A stretch of DNA of 64,000 bases from Gammaproteobacteria bacterium (GTDB lineage Bacteria; Pseudomonadota; Gammaproteobacteria; Steroidobacterales; Steroidobacteraceae): assembly GCA_017577615.1 (NCBI GenBank), contig PKRE01000003.1, positions 286,764 to 350,763 on the forward strand, given 5' to 3'. A program made the position numbers and the translations under genes. The notes beneath the pieces were generated by a model that was given only the letters and a program-made list of their open reading frames with translations, ran no database searches and was not told the origin of the DNA. Position 1 is the stretch's first letter. Each line of letters begins with the position of its first letter. This document shows, piece after piece, positions 1 to 7,873 of this stretch.

Positions 1-41
1 GGGCAGCACGCTCTCGGCCGCTGGCCAGAAGGGTGCTGCCC
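1..41. other. Inverted repeat at window edge
   Basis: The arms GGGCAGCAC (1-9) and GTGCTGCCC (33-41) are perfectly complementary, with a GC-rich loop between them. It lies just beyond the 3' end of the arabinofuranosidase gene, so it may be a transcript-end hairpin. There is no clear T-run, and the flanking sequence to the left is missing. Confidence 0.3.
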
Positions 42-80
42 GCGACATATTCATCCCTACCTTCCATTCTTAATCCCTAT

Positions 81-2162
81 TCACGACGTGACATCAAACG
101 TATACAGGCTGATGCTGTAACGCGGCACGACGATCGACTTGGGCACACGTGACAAGGATTGCTCTTGGATCTTCACCTCGGAAGGCTTGCCCGGCACCGC
201 CACATAGTCGAGGTCGCGATGCGCGATTCTGCGCAGCGTACCGCGGCGAAGGTCTGCTCCCCTAATATCGAGCTCCATGCGTTGATCGCTTTCGCTGGGG
301 TTGACGATCGCCACCGTGAGCTGCCGGCGATCCTCAGTCCAGGCGGCGACCACATCGAGCGGATAAGTGTCGCTGCCTGCGTTGACGCTCGGTTGTTCGC
401 CGCCGACCGGCCACTTCGGCGCAGGTTGCGGACTATTGCCGCTCACCTTCACAGGAATCTTGCCGAAGTAGCGGCTGTACAGCTTGAACACGAGCCCGGC
501 CGGGTTGAGCTGCGCCTGATTTCGCGTCGCGCTCAGTAGCGAGGTGCCGAACGTATAGGCCGCCGCCTCGATCACATCCGAGTGACGGATCATCTCGTGC
601 AGCGTCCAGGCATTGGCCGGCGCCACCTTATAGGAGTTCGGCGGGAAGCCGGTCAGTGCCCACTCATCGATGTTAAGCGTGATGTTCCTGCCGCGCAGCT
701 CAGGAATCAGATTGAAGTACTCCTTGAATTGCTCGACCGACAGTCGCACGTGGTTTGCCGGCTTGCGCAGCACCTCGATGAGCGGCTCTTTTGTCGGCAC
801 CTGCTCGCCCTTCTCGAGATCGAAACGCGTCTCGGCGTAGGCGTAGAAATGCTCGCTCAGCTGATCGAAGTAATCGCGGGAGTGCAGGAGCAACTGACCC
901 GACCAATCCGCTTCAGACAGCGGCTCAGGAATCAATGACGGGCCGAAGCGCTGCGCCTGCTTGGCCGTCGTCATCGTCTTCGGCAATGCGCCGCCGGCGA
1001 CGAGCACGATGGAGGGATCAACCTTGCGCATCGCCTTGGCGAAGTCGTTGTGCTTGTGAACATACTGCGAGATGTGCATTGCCCCGAACTGCCAGTCACC
1101 CCACGGCTCGTTGCCGATGCCCCAGAGCTTCACACCGTAGGGCTCAGGATGACCGTTCTCGGCACGCAGCTTACCCATCGGCGTGGAAACGTCGCCGTTG
1201 ACGTATTCCACGAGCTGCGCCGCCGACCAGGCGTCGCCGAAGCCCGCGTTGACCGTGATGTACGGATCGGCGCCGAGCAGACGGCACAGCGCCAGAAACT
1301 CGTCCGTGCCGACGTCGTTCGGCTGCACTGCCTTCCAGACGGGATCGTAGATCGGCGGTCTCTTGTCGCGCGGACCGATCGCGTGACGCCACTCGTGCGC
1401 CGAGACGAAGTTCCCTCCAGGGAAACGATATAGGCCAGCATCGATCTCCTTCAGGGCAGCGATGACTTCCGCGCGGAAGCCTTCGATGTTGTCTGCCGGC
1501 ATGAGAGACACGACGCCGACACGCACTGTGCCCTGACCGCGCCCGACGATTTCGATGCGTGCGTCGTCGGTCGTCACGGGCGAGGTGAACGCGATCGGAT
1601 AGCGTGTGTAGTCGGGCGTGAGATTCCTCAGCGTGATGACCTCGCGGGCCTTGTCATTGTCTCCCCAAGCGATCGTCACCGTCACAGTCGCTCGGGAATC
1701 GCCAGCCAGGACGATGTGCCCCTCATACTGCTTACCCTTCAGCAGGGCGAGACCGCCCTGTTGGAAACCCACCGGATACGACTCGTTGACTCGCAGTAGC
1801 GGCGAGTGCTCGCCTACGTAAGCATTGTCTTTCTCGAGCGTCACCGCGTCAGCCGGCCCGATACGCACCCAGCTGCGCGTGCGACTGCGCCACGCGGCGC
1901 GAGGATCGGTCGGCGGAGGCGGCTCTGACTCGAGGATCGGCCCGTAGAATTTGCGGTCGTCGATCATCTCGGCCCACAGGCCGTGATTGACGATCGACCC
2001 ACCGTGCTCCAAAAACTGTCCGTAGATGTACTTCGAGATGGGCGCTCCCGTAACGCTCGCATCGATCGTGACGGAAACGGGCTCGGTCTGCGATGCCACG
2101 GCACTGGACGATGCCAGCATGCATCCGACCGCTGCAAGAGCGACAGTCAATGACGATTTCAC
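81..2162 (-). CDS. GH51 alpha-L-arabinofuranosidase
   Basis: Predicted secreted glycoside hydrolase that removes terminal alpha-L-arabinofuranosyl side chains from arabinoxylan or arabinan. An N-terminal signal peptide ends near ASSSAVAS. The (beta/alpha)8 domain carries the acid/base glutamate in GIGNEPWG and the nucleophile glutamate in NIDEWAL, followed by the C-terminal beta domain typical of GH51. Length (about 690 residues) suits the family. An in-frame ATG lies at 2174, but the only good ribosome site (AGGAG) sits after it and just before a GTG at 2162, so I chose the GTG. It is the last gene of a minus-strand polysaccharide locus, 73 bp after sapC. Family assignment is firm from the motifs; the exact substrate is inferred. 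Confidence 0.9.
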   Translation of the reverse strand: MKSSLTVALAAVGCMLASSSAVASQTEPVSVTIDASVTGAPISKYIYGQFLEHGGSIVNHGLWAEMIDDRKFYGPILESEPPPPTDPRAAWRSRTRSWVRIGPADAVTLEKDNAYVGEHSPLLRVNESYPVGFQQGGLALLKGKQYEGHIVLAGDSRATVTVTIAWGDNDKAREVITLRNLTPDYTRYPIAFTSPVTTDDARIEIVGRGQGTVRVGVVSLMPADNIEGFRAEVIAALKEIDAGLYRFPGGNFVSAHEWRHAIGPRDKRPPIYDPVWKAVQPNDVGTDEFLALCRLLGADPYITVNAGFGDAWSAAQLVEYVNGDVSTPMGKLRAENGHPEPYGVKLWGIGNEPWGDWQFGAMHISQYVHKHNDFAKAMRKVDPSIVLVAGGALPKTMTTAKQAQRFGPSLIPEPLSEADWSGQLLLHSRDYFDQLSEHFYAYAETRFDLEKGEQVPTKEPLIEVLRKPANHVRLSVEQFKEYFNLIPELRGRNITLNIDEWALTGFPPNSYKVAPANAWTLHEMIRHSDVIEAAAYTFGTSLLSATRNQAQLNPAGLVFKLYSRYFGKIPVKVSGNSPQPAPKWPVGGEQPSVNAGSDTYPLDVVAAWTEDRRQLTVAIVNPSESDQRMELDIRGADLRRGTLRRIAHRDLDYVAVPGKPSEVKIQEQSLSRVPKSIVVPRYSISLYTFDVTS

Positions 2163-2235
2163 GACACTCCTCATTGTTATCGAGTGATTATTGAGCTCGT
2201 AACGCGCGATGCGCGTGCTCGGGTGAGCAGTGGAA

Positions 2236-2919
2236 TTAGATCGTGCTTGCCAAGCGCTTGTTCCGCAGCTCAGCGAGGATCGCGATCTGCCGCAGCGATT
2301 GAGCCATGATGTACGCCAGCTGCAGATAGCCTTTTCGAAATAGCCGCATCACGTCGGCATCGTCGAGCGCGTGCAGCGAGTCCATGCTCACTGTGTAAAG
2401 GCCTTGCAGCGTCAGCTTCTCGCCGTCGTCGAAGGAGAGCGAAATGTCTATTGGTTCGATGAGCTTGAGCTCCAGCAGCGCTCGGATGAATGCGTCGGTC
2501 TCGGACAGCCCTACGTGCAGTTGCCCGAGCACGCGTTGTATCCGTCGTAGCTGAACGCTCGGCGCGCGCGCATCGTCGAACAGCGGCTCGCCTTCGCTGT
2601 CGCTGAATCGTGGATGCTCCCGATCGATCACGATGCCTTCGTTCATCGTGAAGAATCCTTCCCGCTGCAGGGCGAGCGGCTCGAAGCCGCCGCGTTCGCT
2701 CGCGCTCTTCAGCGCCGGCTCGTCGGGTTTGAAGTTGAACAGTGCGCCCGCGTAGAAGTTGCCGGTCTCGGGATGCTTCGTGAACAGAATCGGGGAGGAG
2801 GCTGCGGCTGCGACGAACTCGCTCGGGACGATCTGCACGAAATGTGGATCGGGACCACTCCTGGGCCGCAGGCGCAAGGAACCATGGTCGTCCGGATTGA
2901 GCGGCTCGTACTTAGGCAT
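2236..2919 (-). CDS. SapC family protein
   Basis: A 227-residue SapC-family protein. The N-terminal half has the family's characteristic pattern (HFVQIVPSEF, then KHPETGNFYAGALFNFKPDE). No signal peptide or membrane segment is visible, so it is probably cytoplasmic. SapC proteins of this kind are regularly found beside TonB-dependent receptors and tryptophan-halogenase-like proteins in carbohydrate loci; their biochemical role is not established, and the name (from an S-layer/peptide-resistance context) should not be taken as function. AGGGG stands 5 nt before the ATG. The gene follows the halogenase-like gene by 11 bp, so they are almost certainly co-transcribed and perhaps act together. Confidence 0.8.
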   Translation of the reverse strand: MPKYEPLNPDDHGSLRLRPRSGPDPHFVQIVPSEFVAAAASSPILFTKHPETGNFYAGALFNFKPDEPALKSASERGGFEPLALQREGFFTMNEGIVIDREHPRFSDSEGEPLFDDARAPSVQLRRIQRVLGQLHVGLSETDAFIRALLELKLIEPIDISLSFDDGEKLTLQGLYTVSMDSLHALDDADVMRLFRKGYLQLAYIMAQSLRQIAILAELRNKRLASTI

Positions 2920-2930
2920 TTAAACCCCTA

Positions 2931-4475
2931 TCAAACGGGCTGGAGACCCTGCTCCACAATCTTGCGGATCAGGTCGCGGTGACGCGGCAAGACGCTGCGC
3001 AGCCGCTCGGTGTGAGTGACGTTGTCGCGCATTGCGCGCTCCGCCAGCCTAGCCTCTCCTGCGATCGCTTCTGGATCGACTTCCGTACGGAAGCCCATTC
3101 CGTAGAGCACGTACTGGTAGCTCGCTGCAGGGAACACTTCCTCGATCCGATCGAACTCGTCGTGGTACCAAGGCGACTGATAGCGCCACAAGAGCAAGAG
3201 ATTCTGTAGGCGTTCCGGGATCGTGGCCGGATCGCGGTTGTCACGCCAGAACGCCGTGTCCTCGCGCTTGCTGAGCACGTAGTGCAGCTTGAGGAAGTCG
3301 ATGATCCTTCCCCACCGATAGTGCGTCGTAGCGTTGAAGCGCGCCGCAATGATGTCCATCACTTCGCGACAGGCCGGCATTTGCTCGGCAATGAGCTTGG
3401 CCGACATTTCGATCAAGACGATGGCCGATGCCTCGAGCGGCTCGAGGAAGCCGGCCGCAAGACCCACCGCGACACAGTTGCGTTTCCAGAACGTCTCGCG
3501 ATGGCCGGCGCGAATGTCGATCTTGCGCAACGGAAGATCTTTGCCTCGCGGGCCGAGATAGGCACGCAATTCGCGCTCGGCGTCCTCGAGCGAGATGTGA
3601 TTGCTCGAGAACACGTACCCCACGCCGCGCCGCGTTGGCAAGCCGATATCCCAGATCCAGCCCGCTGACTGCGCGGTCGAAATCGTGTGTGTAGCGACGG
3701 GGTCCGATTCCGTCTCGTACGGCATGTGGACCGCGAGCGCCGTGTCACAGAAGAGGACGTCGTGGCATTCCTTGAAGCCTACACCGAGCGTTTCGCCGAT
3801 GAGCAGCGCTTTGAAACCGGTGCAATCAATGAACAGATCCCCTTCAATCTCGCCGGCCTGCTCGGTATCGAGGCTCTTGATATCGCCATCCTCGGTGAGA
3901 TTGACCCGCCGTACATCCGCGAGCACATGACGGACGCCCAGCTTCGTACAGCAGTGCTTGCGAAGGAACACCGAGAATTTGCCACCGTCGAGGTGGTAGG
4001 CGTAGTTCGCTAGGCCATCGAACTCTGCGGTTGTGATCGTCTTGGGAGCGAGACCGTCGTCGCAGATACGCCCTTGCGGAGTGACGGCATCGCAGAAACT
4101 TTGCCCCGTGTTTCGTACCAGCCAGTGCGGCACCAGGTTGATCTGGTGAAAGCTCTGCGGGTACATCAGCGGGTGGTAATACGCGTCGTCGGGCGCACCC
4201 GTCGTCCAGCGAGCGAAGCGCGCTCCCTGCTTGAACGCTGCATCGCATTCGCGGAAGAAATCCGTCTCTGATACCCCGATGCGCGCCAGAGTCGTGCGCA
4301 GTGTCGGCCACGTTCCTTCCCCGACACCGATGATGGGCGTGTTCGGTGACTCGACCAGTGTGACGCTGAAGTTCCCGGGAATACGGCTGCGGTGTCTGGC
4401 CGCAATGACGCCTGCCGTGAGCCATCCGGCCGTGCCGCCGCCTACGATGACGACATTTCGGATCGGACGAACCAT
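2931..4475 (-). CDS. Tryptophan-halogenase-like flavoprotein
   Basis: FAD-dependent protein of the PrnA/tryptophan 7-halogenase superfamily, about 514 residues. The dinucleotide-binding motif GGGTAGW is at the N-terminus. The region corresponding to the halogenase signature WxWxIP reads WIWDIGL, so the terminal IP is not kept. True halogenases also need a catalytic lysine near residue 79, which I could not place with certainty. Halogenase homologues inside TonB-receptor carbohydrate loci are common and their substrate is unknown; halogenation of tryptophan is unlikely from context. The frame opens with TTG at 4481; ATG at 4475 is preferred, although the ribosome site is weak. It lies between the TonB receptor (87 bp upstream) and sapC. 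Confidence 0.85.
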   Translation of the reverse strand: MVRPIRNVVIVGGGTAGWLTAGVIAARHRSRIPGNFSVTLVESPNTPIIGVGEGTWPTLRTTLARIGVSETDFFRECDAAFKQGARFARWTTGAPDDAYYHPLMYPQSFHQINLVPHWLVRNTGQSFCDAVTPQGRICDDGLAPKTITTAEFDGLANYAYHLDGGKFSVFLRKHCCTKLGVRHVLADVRRVNLTEDGDIKSLDTEQAGEIEGDLFIDCTGFKALLIGETLGVGFKECHDVLFCDTALAVHMPYETESDPVATHTISTAQSAGWIWDIGLPTRRGVGYVFSSNHISLEDAERELRAYLGPRGKDLPLRKIDIRAGHRETFWKRNCVAVGLAAGFLEPLEASAIVLIEMSAKLIAEQMPACREVMDIIAARFNATTHYRWGRIIDFLKLHYVLSKREDTAFWRDNRDPATIPERLQNLLLLWRYQSPWYHDEFDRIEEVFPAASYQYVLYGMGFRTEVDPEAIAGEARLAERAMRDNVTHTERLRSVLPRHRDLIRKIVEQGLQPV

Positions 4476-4510
4476 AGGCAAAGCTTAAACCTTTCTCACG
4501 CGCTGAGGAC

Positions 4511-4547
4511 GGGAGGATGGCGGTCCCTCAGGACCGCGCACCCTCCC
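4511..4547 (-). promoter_or_regulatory. Stem-loop between TonB-receptor gene and halogenase-like gene
   Basis: Nested complementary arms: GCGGTCC/GGACCGC with loop CTCA, enclosed by GGGAGG/CCTCCC. It lies in the 87-bp gap directly after the receptor stop codon. No T-run follows on the minus strand, so it is better read as an mRNA-stabilising or partial-termination hairpin that could keep receptor mRNA above that of the downstream genes than as a full terminator. Confidence 0.5.
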
Positions 4548-4562
4548 AGTGTGTGCCACGCG

Positions 4563-7403
4563 CTACATTCTGTAACGGAAGCCGAGGGCGTAGCGACGCC
4601 CGTAGGCAAACACGTCCAGAAGCTGATTGTCGAAGCGACCGTGCGTGCTCATGGTCTCGTTCGTGACGTTGAGTGCCTCGAAGAAGACATTGAGCTGCTC
4701 GGTGAACCTGTAGCTCGCGCTCACGTCGATCTGCAGGCTCGAGTTGACGAACGTCGGCTCGGCACCGTAGGCAGAGAGGTTCTGGTTCTGCCCGAACTGC
4801 AGCAGGTACTCATCGCGGTAGTTGGCCGCGACGCGAACCTCAAAGCCGCCCTTGTCGTAGAAGCCGACGAAGTTCGCCGAGTCGGCCAGACCGGTCACCG
4901 CAAAGCCGCTCTGCATAATGTCGTGGCGGTCATAGGGCCGGTTCGTGTCGACCAGCGTGACGTTCGCCTGGAAGCCGAAGCCCGTGTCGCCGAACATGTG
5001 CTGCCACGCGAGCTCGATACCGTCGATGGTCGCATCCGGCCCGTTGACACGTTGCGAGACCGAGTACACCGCCGGCTGACCGGTCGACGGGTCGATGAGG
5101 TCAGGATTGATGACCTGACGCGTCGTACCCTGGACGATGAAGTTCGACACGTCCTTGAGGAAGTAGTTTGCCGCGAAGTACGAGTTCGGCTTGTAGTACC
5201 ACTCCACCGCAAGGTCGTAGTTGTCAGCCAGGTACGGCTTCAGGGTCGGGTTACCGCCGTTCGCCGTGAGCGCGCCGACGCGCGGCAGGCCGCCAACGTT
5301 CAGCACCGGGGTGAGGAAGTTGAGCTGCGGCCGCGTCAATGTGCGCGAAGCAGCAAAGCGCAAGTGCAGCTCCGGCCTCACCTCGAGCTTCATGGCGATG
5401 CTGGGCAAGAGGTACGAGTAGTCGCTCTTGGTCGTGATCGGCTGCGTATCCGAGAACGTGGTCGTCAGCAGCGTCGGATCGGCGTCGCTGCGGTCCAGGC
5501 GGATGGGAATGCGTCCCAAGCCGGTCGACGTGACGTCCGTGCGCTCACGACGCACACCCGCGCTCAAGTGGAACGGCATGTCGCCAATCTCCAGATCGAG
5601 GTTGGCGCGCACGAATAGCGCCAGCGTCTTCTCCGTGATGTCTTGCACGCTACCCGGATCCAGCGCCAGATCGAGCGAACCCGTGTAGTCACAGCAACCG
5701 TAGTTGAATCCGTCGATGGTCTGGGCCTGGGGATTGCCCAACCCTTCGAGATAGGCATACAGCTGCAGCGGGTTGTAGACGAGCAGCTCCGGCGGCAGCG
5801 CATTGTTACCGGAGAAGCCTGGAATGAAGCCCGACGTGCTGATCGTGCCAAGGAACAGGTTCGACGGCACAATGACACCGGAAGTGCGCCCCGACGGCGC
5901 GCCGTAACCGGACCACGCTTGCCAGAAGTTGTTCGTGAAGGTGTTCAGGTTCCGCAGCGTGAAGTGGTCGTCCAAGTAGGACACGCCCGCATCGAGTCGC
6001 ACCCCATCCTGCTGCCAGGTGGTCGTGAAGCGTGCCTGCTTGATGGTATCCGTGTTCTCCTGCTGCATGCGCACGAGCACGTGCGAGCCGATGATCGACG
6101 GATCGAGATAGCGCGACTTGTCTCCGTTCGGCCCATAGGTCGTGAGCTGCGGCAGCGTGTCTTCGCTGTCGCCCAGAATGCGCACACCCAGGCTGGCGCC
6201 AAGGAGACCGCCGTAGCCGATATCGGCGTTGTTGGTACGCTCGCCGTCGGGGTTGCGCCAGCTCTTCGAGTACGCGGCATCGATGTCGAACGACAGGTTC
6301 TCGTTGGCGTCGATCTTCAAGTTGATGCCGACCTGGTTCGTCTTGAGCTGCTGCGCGTCGAAGCCGGCATTGAGGTCCATCGGCGTGCCGGGCTGAATGA
6401 AATCGACGATCGTGCCGTTGTTGTCCAACTGCACGCTGCGCAGATCCTCCTGGTTGAACCAGAGGGCGAAGCCGTAGGTCTTCGTGTCGACCTTCTGACG
6501 CGAGAAGTTGTCGTCGATCGTGAGCAGCACGTGGTCGTTCGGACGCCATTGGAAGGCGATGCGGCCGTCGATGCGCTCGTCGACCACCTGCGATTGCTCG
6601 GCACCGAACTGCTGAATGAACCAGCTGACGATGGTCTTGTTCTCCGGGCTAAGCTCTCCCGGATCGCAAGTAGGCGTGAGCTGGCACGGCGCGAGCTCGC
6701 CGCCGGTCCAGCCGGAGACGAACACGCGGTTCGTGTGCGTCTCGCGCTCGCTGTAGATCGCGTCCACGAGGAAGCCCATCGTGTCGTCGGCGAAGGTCGT
6801 GCTGAACAGCACACCGGCCGAGGGCGACACCTCGCTTGCCTCGTCTTGCATCGAGCCGGACACGCTGGTGACGAAGCGCGTGCCGAGCTGATCGAACGGT
6901 TTCGGATACAGGATGTTGACGGTCGCACCGATCGAGCTCGTGGACAACGTAACGTCCGGCGTCTTCATGACGTGCATCGCGCCGACGAAATCCGCGCCCA
7001 CCGTGCTGAAGTCGATGGAGCGTCCGCCGGTCGCCGTGGAGACGCGACGTCCGTCGAAGAGCGTCTCGTTGAAATCGCCACCGAAGCCACGGACCGTGAT
7101 GCCCGTCGGCTCACCGCGTGTACCGGCACGCTGAATAGAGACGCCGGGAACACGTTGCAAGGATGCAGCGACGTTCGAGTCCGGGAACTTACCGATGTCC
7201 TCGGCGGTGATGACATCGACGACGCCGGATGCCTCCCGCTTGATATCGAGGCTACGCTGCAACGACCCTCGAATACCGGTGACGATGATCTCCTCTAAGG
7301 CGCCGGCCTCACCGGTCGAGGCCTCCTGAGCGGACAGCGGCGCGGCAACTGATAGCGCTAACAAAGTCGACGTGCTTGCAAGCGCGGCGAACTCTCGCGG
7401 CAT
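4563..7403 (-). CDS. TonB-dependent outer-membrane receptor
   Basis: Outer-membrane gated beta-barrel transporter of about 946 residues, likely importing oligosaccharides released by the neighbouring hydrolases. A signal peptide (ending LSAQ) is followed by a TonB-box-like segment (EEIIVTG) and the plug domain (DIGKFPDSNVAASLQRVPGV; IQRAG; GFGGDFNETLFDGR). The rest is a long barrel ending in an amphipathic strand. It belongs to the long TonB-receptor class common in Xanthomonads, Caulobacter and Steroidobacter carbohydrate loci. ATG at 7403 is preferred over the frame opening at 7460: GGGGGA lies about 6 nt upstream and the signal peptide begins right after it. The locus suggests arabinoxylan-type ligands; this is inference from neighbours. 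Confidence 0.93.
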   Translation of the reverse strand: MPREFAALASTSTLLALSVAAPLSAQEASTGEAGALEEIIVTGIRGSLQRSLDIKREASGVVDVITAEDIGKFPDSNVAASLQRVPGVSIQRAGTRGEPTGITVRGFGGDFNETLFDGRRVSTATGGRSIDFSTVGADFVGAMHVMKTPDVTLSTSSIGATVNILYPKPFDQLGTRFVTSVSGSMQDEASEVSPSAGVLFSTTFADDTMGFLVDAIYSERETHTNRVFVSGWTGGELAPCQLTPTCDPGELSPENKTIVSWFIQQFGAEQSQVVDERIDGRIAFQWRPNDHVLLTIDDNFSRQKVDTKTYGFALWFNQEDLRSVQLDNNGTIVDFIQPGTPMDLNAGFDAQQLKTNQVGINLKIDANENLSFDIDAAYSKSWRNPDGERTNNADIGYGGLLGASLGVRILGDSEDTLPQLTTYGPNGDKSRYLDPSIIGSHVLVRMQQENTDTIKQARFTTTWQQDGVRLDAGVSYLDDHFTLRNLNTFTNNFWQAWSGYGAPSGRTSGVIVPSNLFLGTISTSGFIPGFSGNNALPPELLVYNPLQLYAYLEGLGNPQAQTIDGFNYGCCDYTGSLDLALDPGSVQDITEKTLALFVRANLDLEIGDMPFHLSAGVRRERTDVTSTGLGRIPIRLDRSDADPTLLTTTFSDTQPITTKSDYSYLLPSIAMKLEVRPELHLRFAASRTLTRPQLNFLTPVLNVGGLPRVGALTANGGNPTLKPYLADNYDLAVEWYYKPNSYFAANYFLKDVSNFIVQGTTRQVINPDLIDPSTGQPAVYSVSQRVNGPDATIDGIELAWQHMFGDTGFGFQANVTLVDTNRPYDRHDIMQSGFAVTGLADSANFVGFYDKGGFEVRVAANYRDEYLLQFGQNQNLSAYGAEPTFVNSSLQIDVSASYRFTEQLNVFFEALNVTNETMSTHGRFDNQLLDVFAYGRRYALGFRYRM

Positions 7404-7430
7404 AAGAAATCCCCCATGAATTGATATGGA

Positions 7431-7446
7431 ACCGTCCGTGGACGGT
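7431..7446. promoter_or_regulatory. Perfect inverted repeat upstream of TonB receptor
   Basis: ACCGTCC and GGACGGT, separated by GT, form a 16-bp perfect palindrome 28 bp before the receptor start. It could be an operator for a substrate-responsive regulator or a leader hairpin. No regulator gene lies in the locus. The rest of the 470-bp gap up to the GH3 gene is AT-richer than its surroundings, as expected for a promoter, and holds no convincing gene. Confidence 0.4.
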
Positions 7447-7804
7447 CTTCTTTTGGCCACCCTTACTTAAGCACTGCCAATTCGATCACGTCAATACTCA
7501 GACAATTAAATTTTGTCGTGTAGCCGTCACAAACGGCGCTTCATGCCTCGGTCGTGCTCGCATCATCGTGACCTTGATCTTCCGACTCATATCAATAGCT
7601 AATAAGACTGTGATCCCGATCTCGCCTGAAGGGCGTAGCTCTCGAAACACAGAGCACGAGCTGAGTTACGCGGAATATTAGCAACAGATATTGGTTGATG
7701 CATCAATGGATTGGCTTCACGTCTCTCGGTTGTAGTGGCCAGACCACAGTGACAACGTTGGTCTTCGAGAACTATGCAACGATCTGCGACACAGAAAAAC
7801 AGAA

Positions 7805-7836
7805 TCGATCACGAGAGCGCGATCTCTCGTGATCGA
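7805..7836 (-). terminator. Terminator-like hairpin after the GH3 gene
   Basis: Thirteen-base complementary arms (7805-7817 and 7824-7836; core ATCACGAGAG/CTCTCGTGAT) flank a 6-nt loop. Read on the minus strand, the stem is followed by the T-rich stretch TTCTGTTTTTC. It lies 37 bp beyond the GH3 stop codon, so it probably ends the esterase-GH3 transcript and separates it from the TonB-receptor operon. Confidence 0.65.
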
Positions 7837-7873
7837 ACGACAGCAGAGTAGTGGCTGAGGACGATGTTTTGGA

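Noticed and set aside
4392..7298. Two long plus-strand open frames opposite the TonB-receptor gene
   Set aside because: Shadow frames of a clear receptor gene; compositionally Arg/Val-rich with no recognisable domains.
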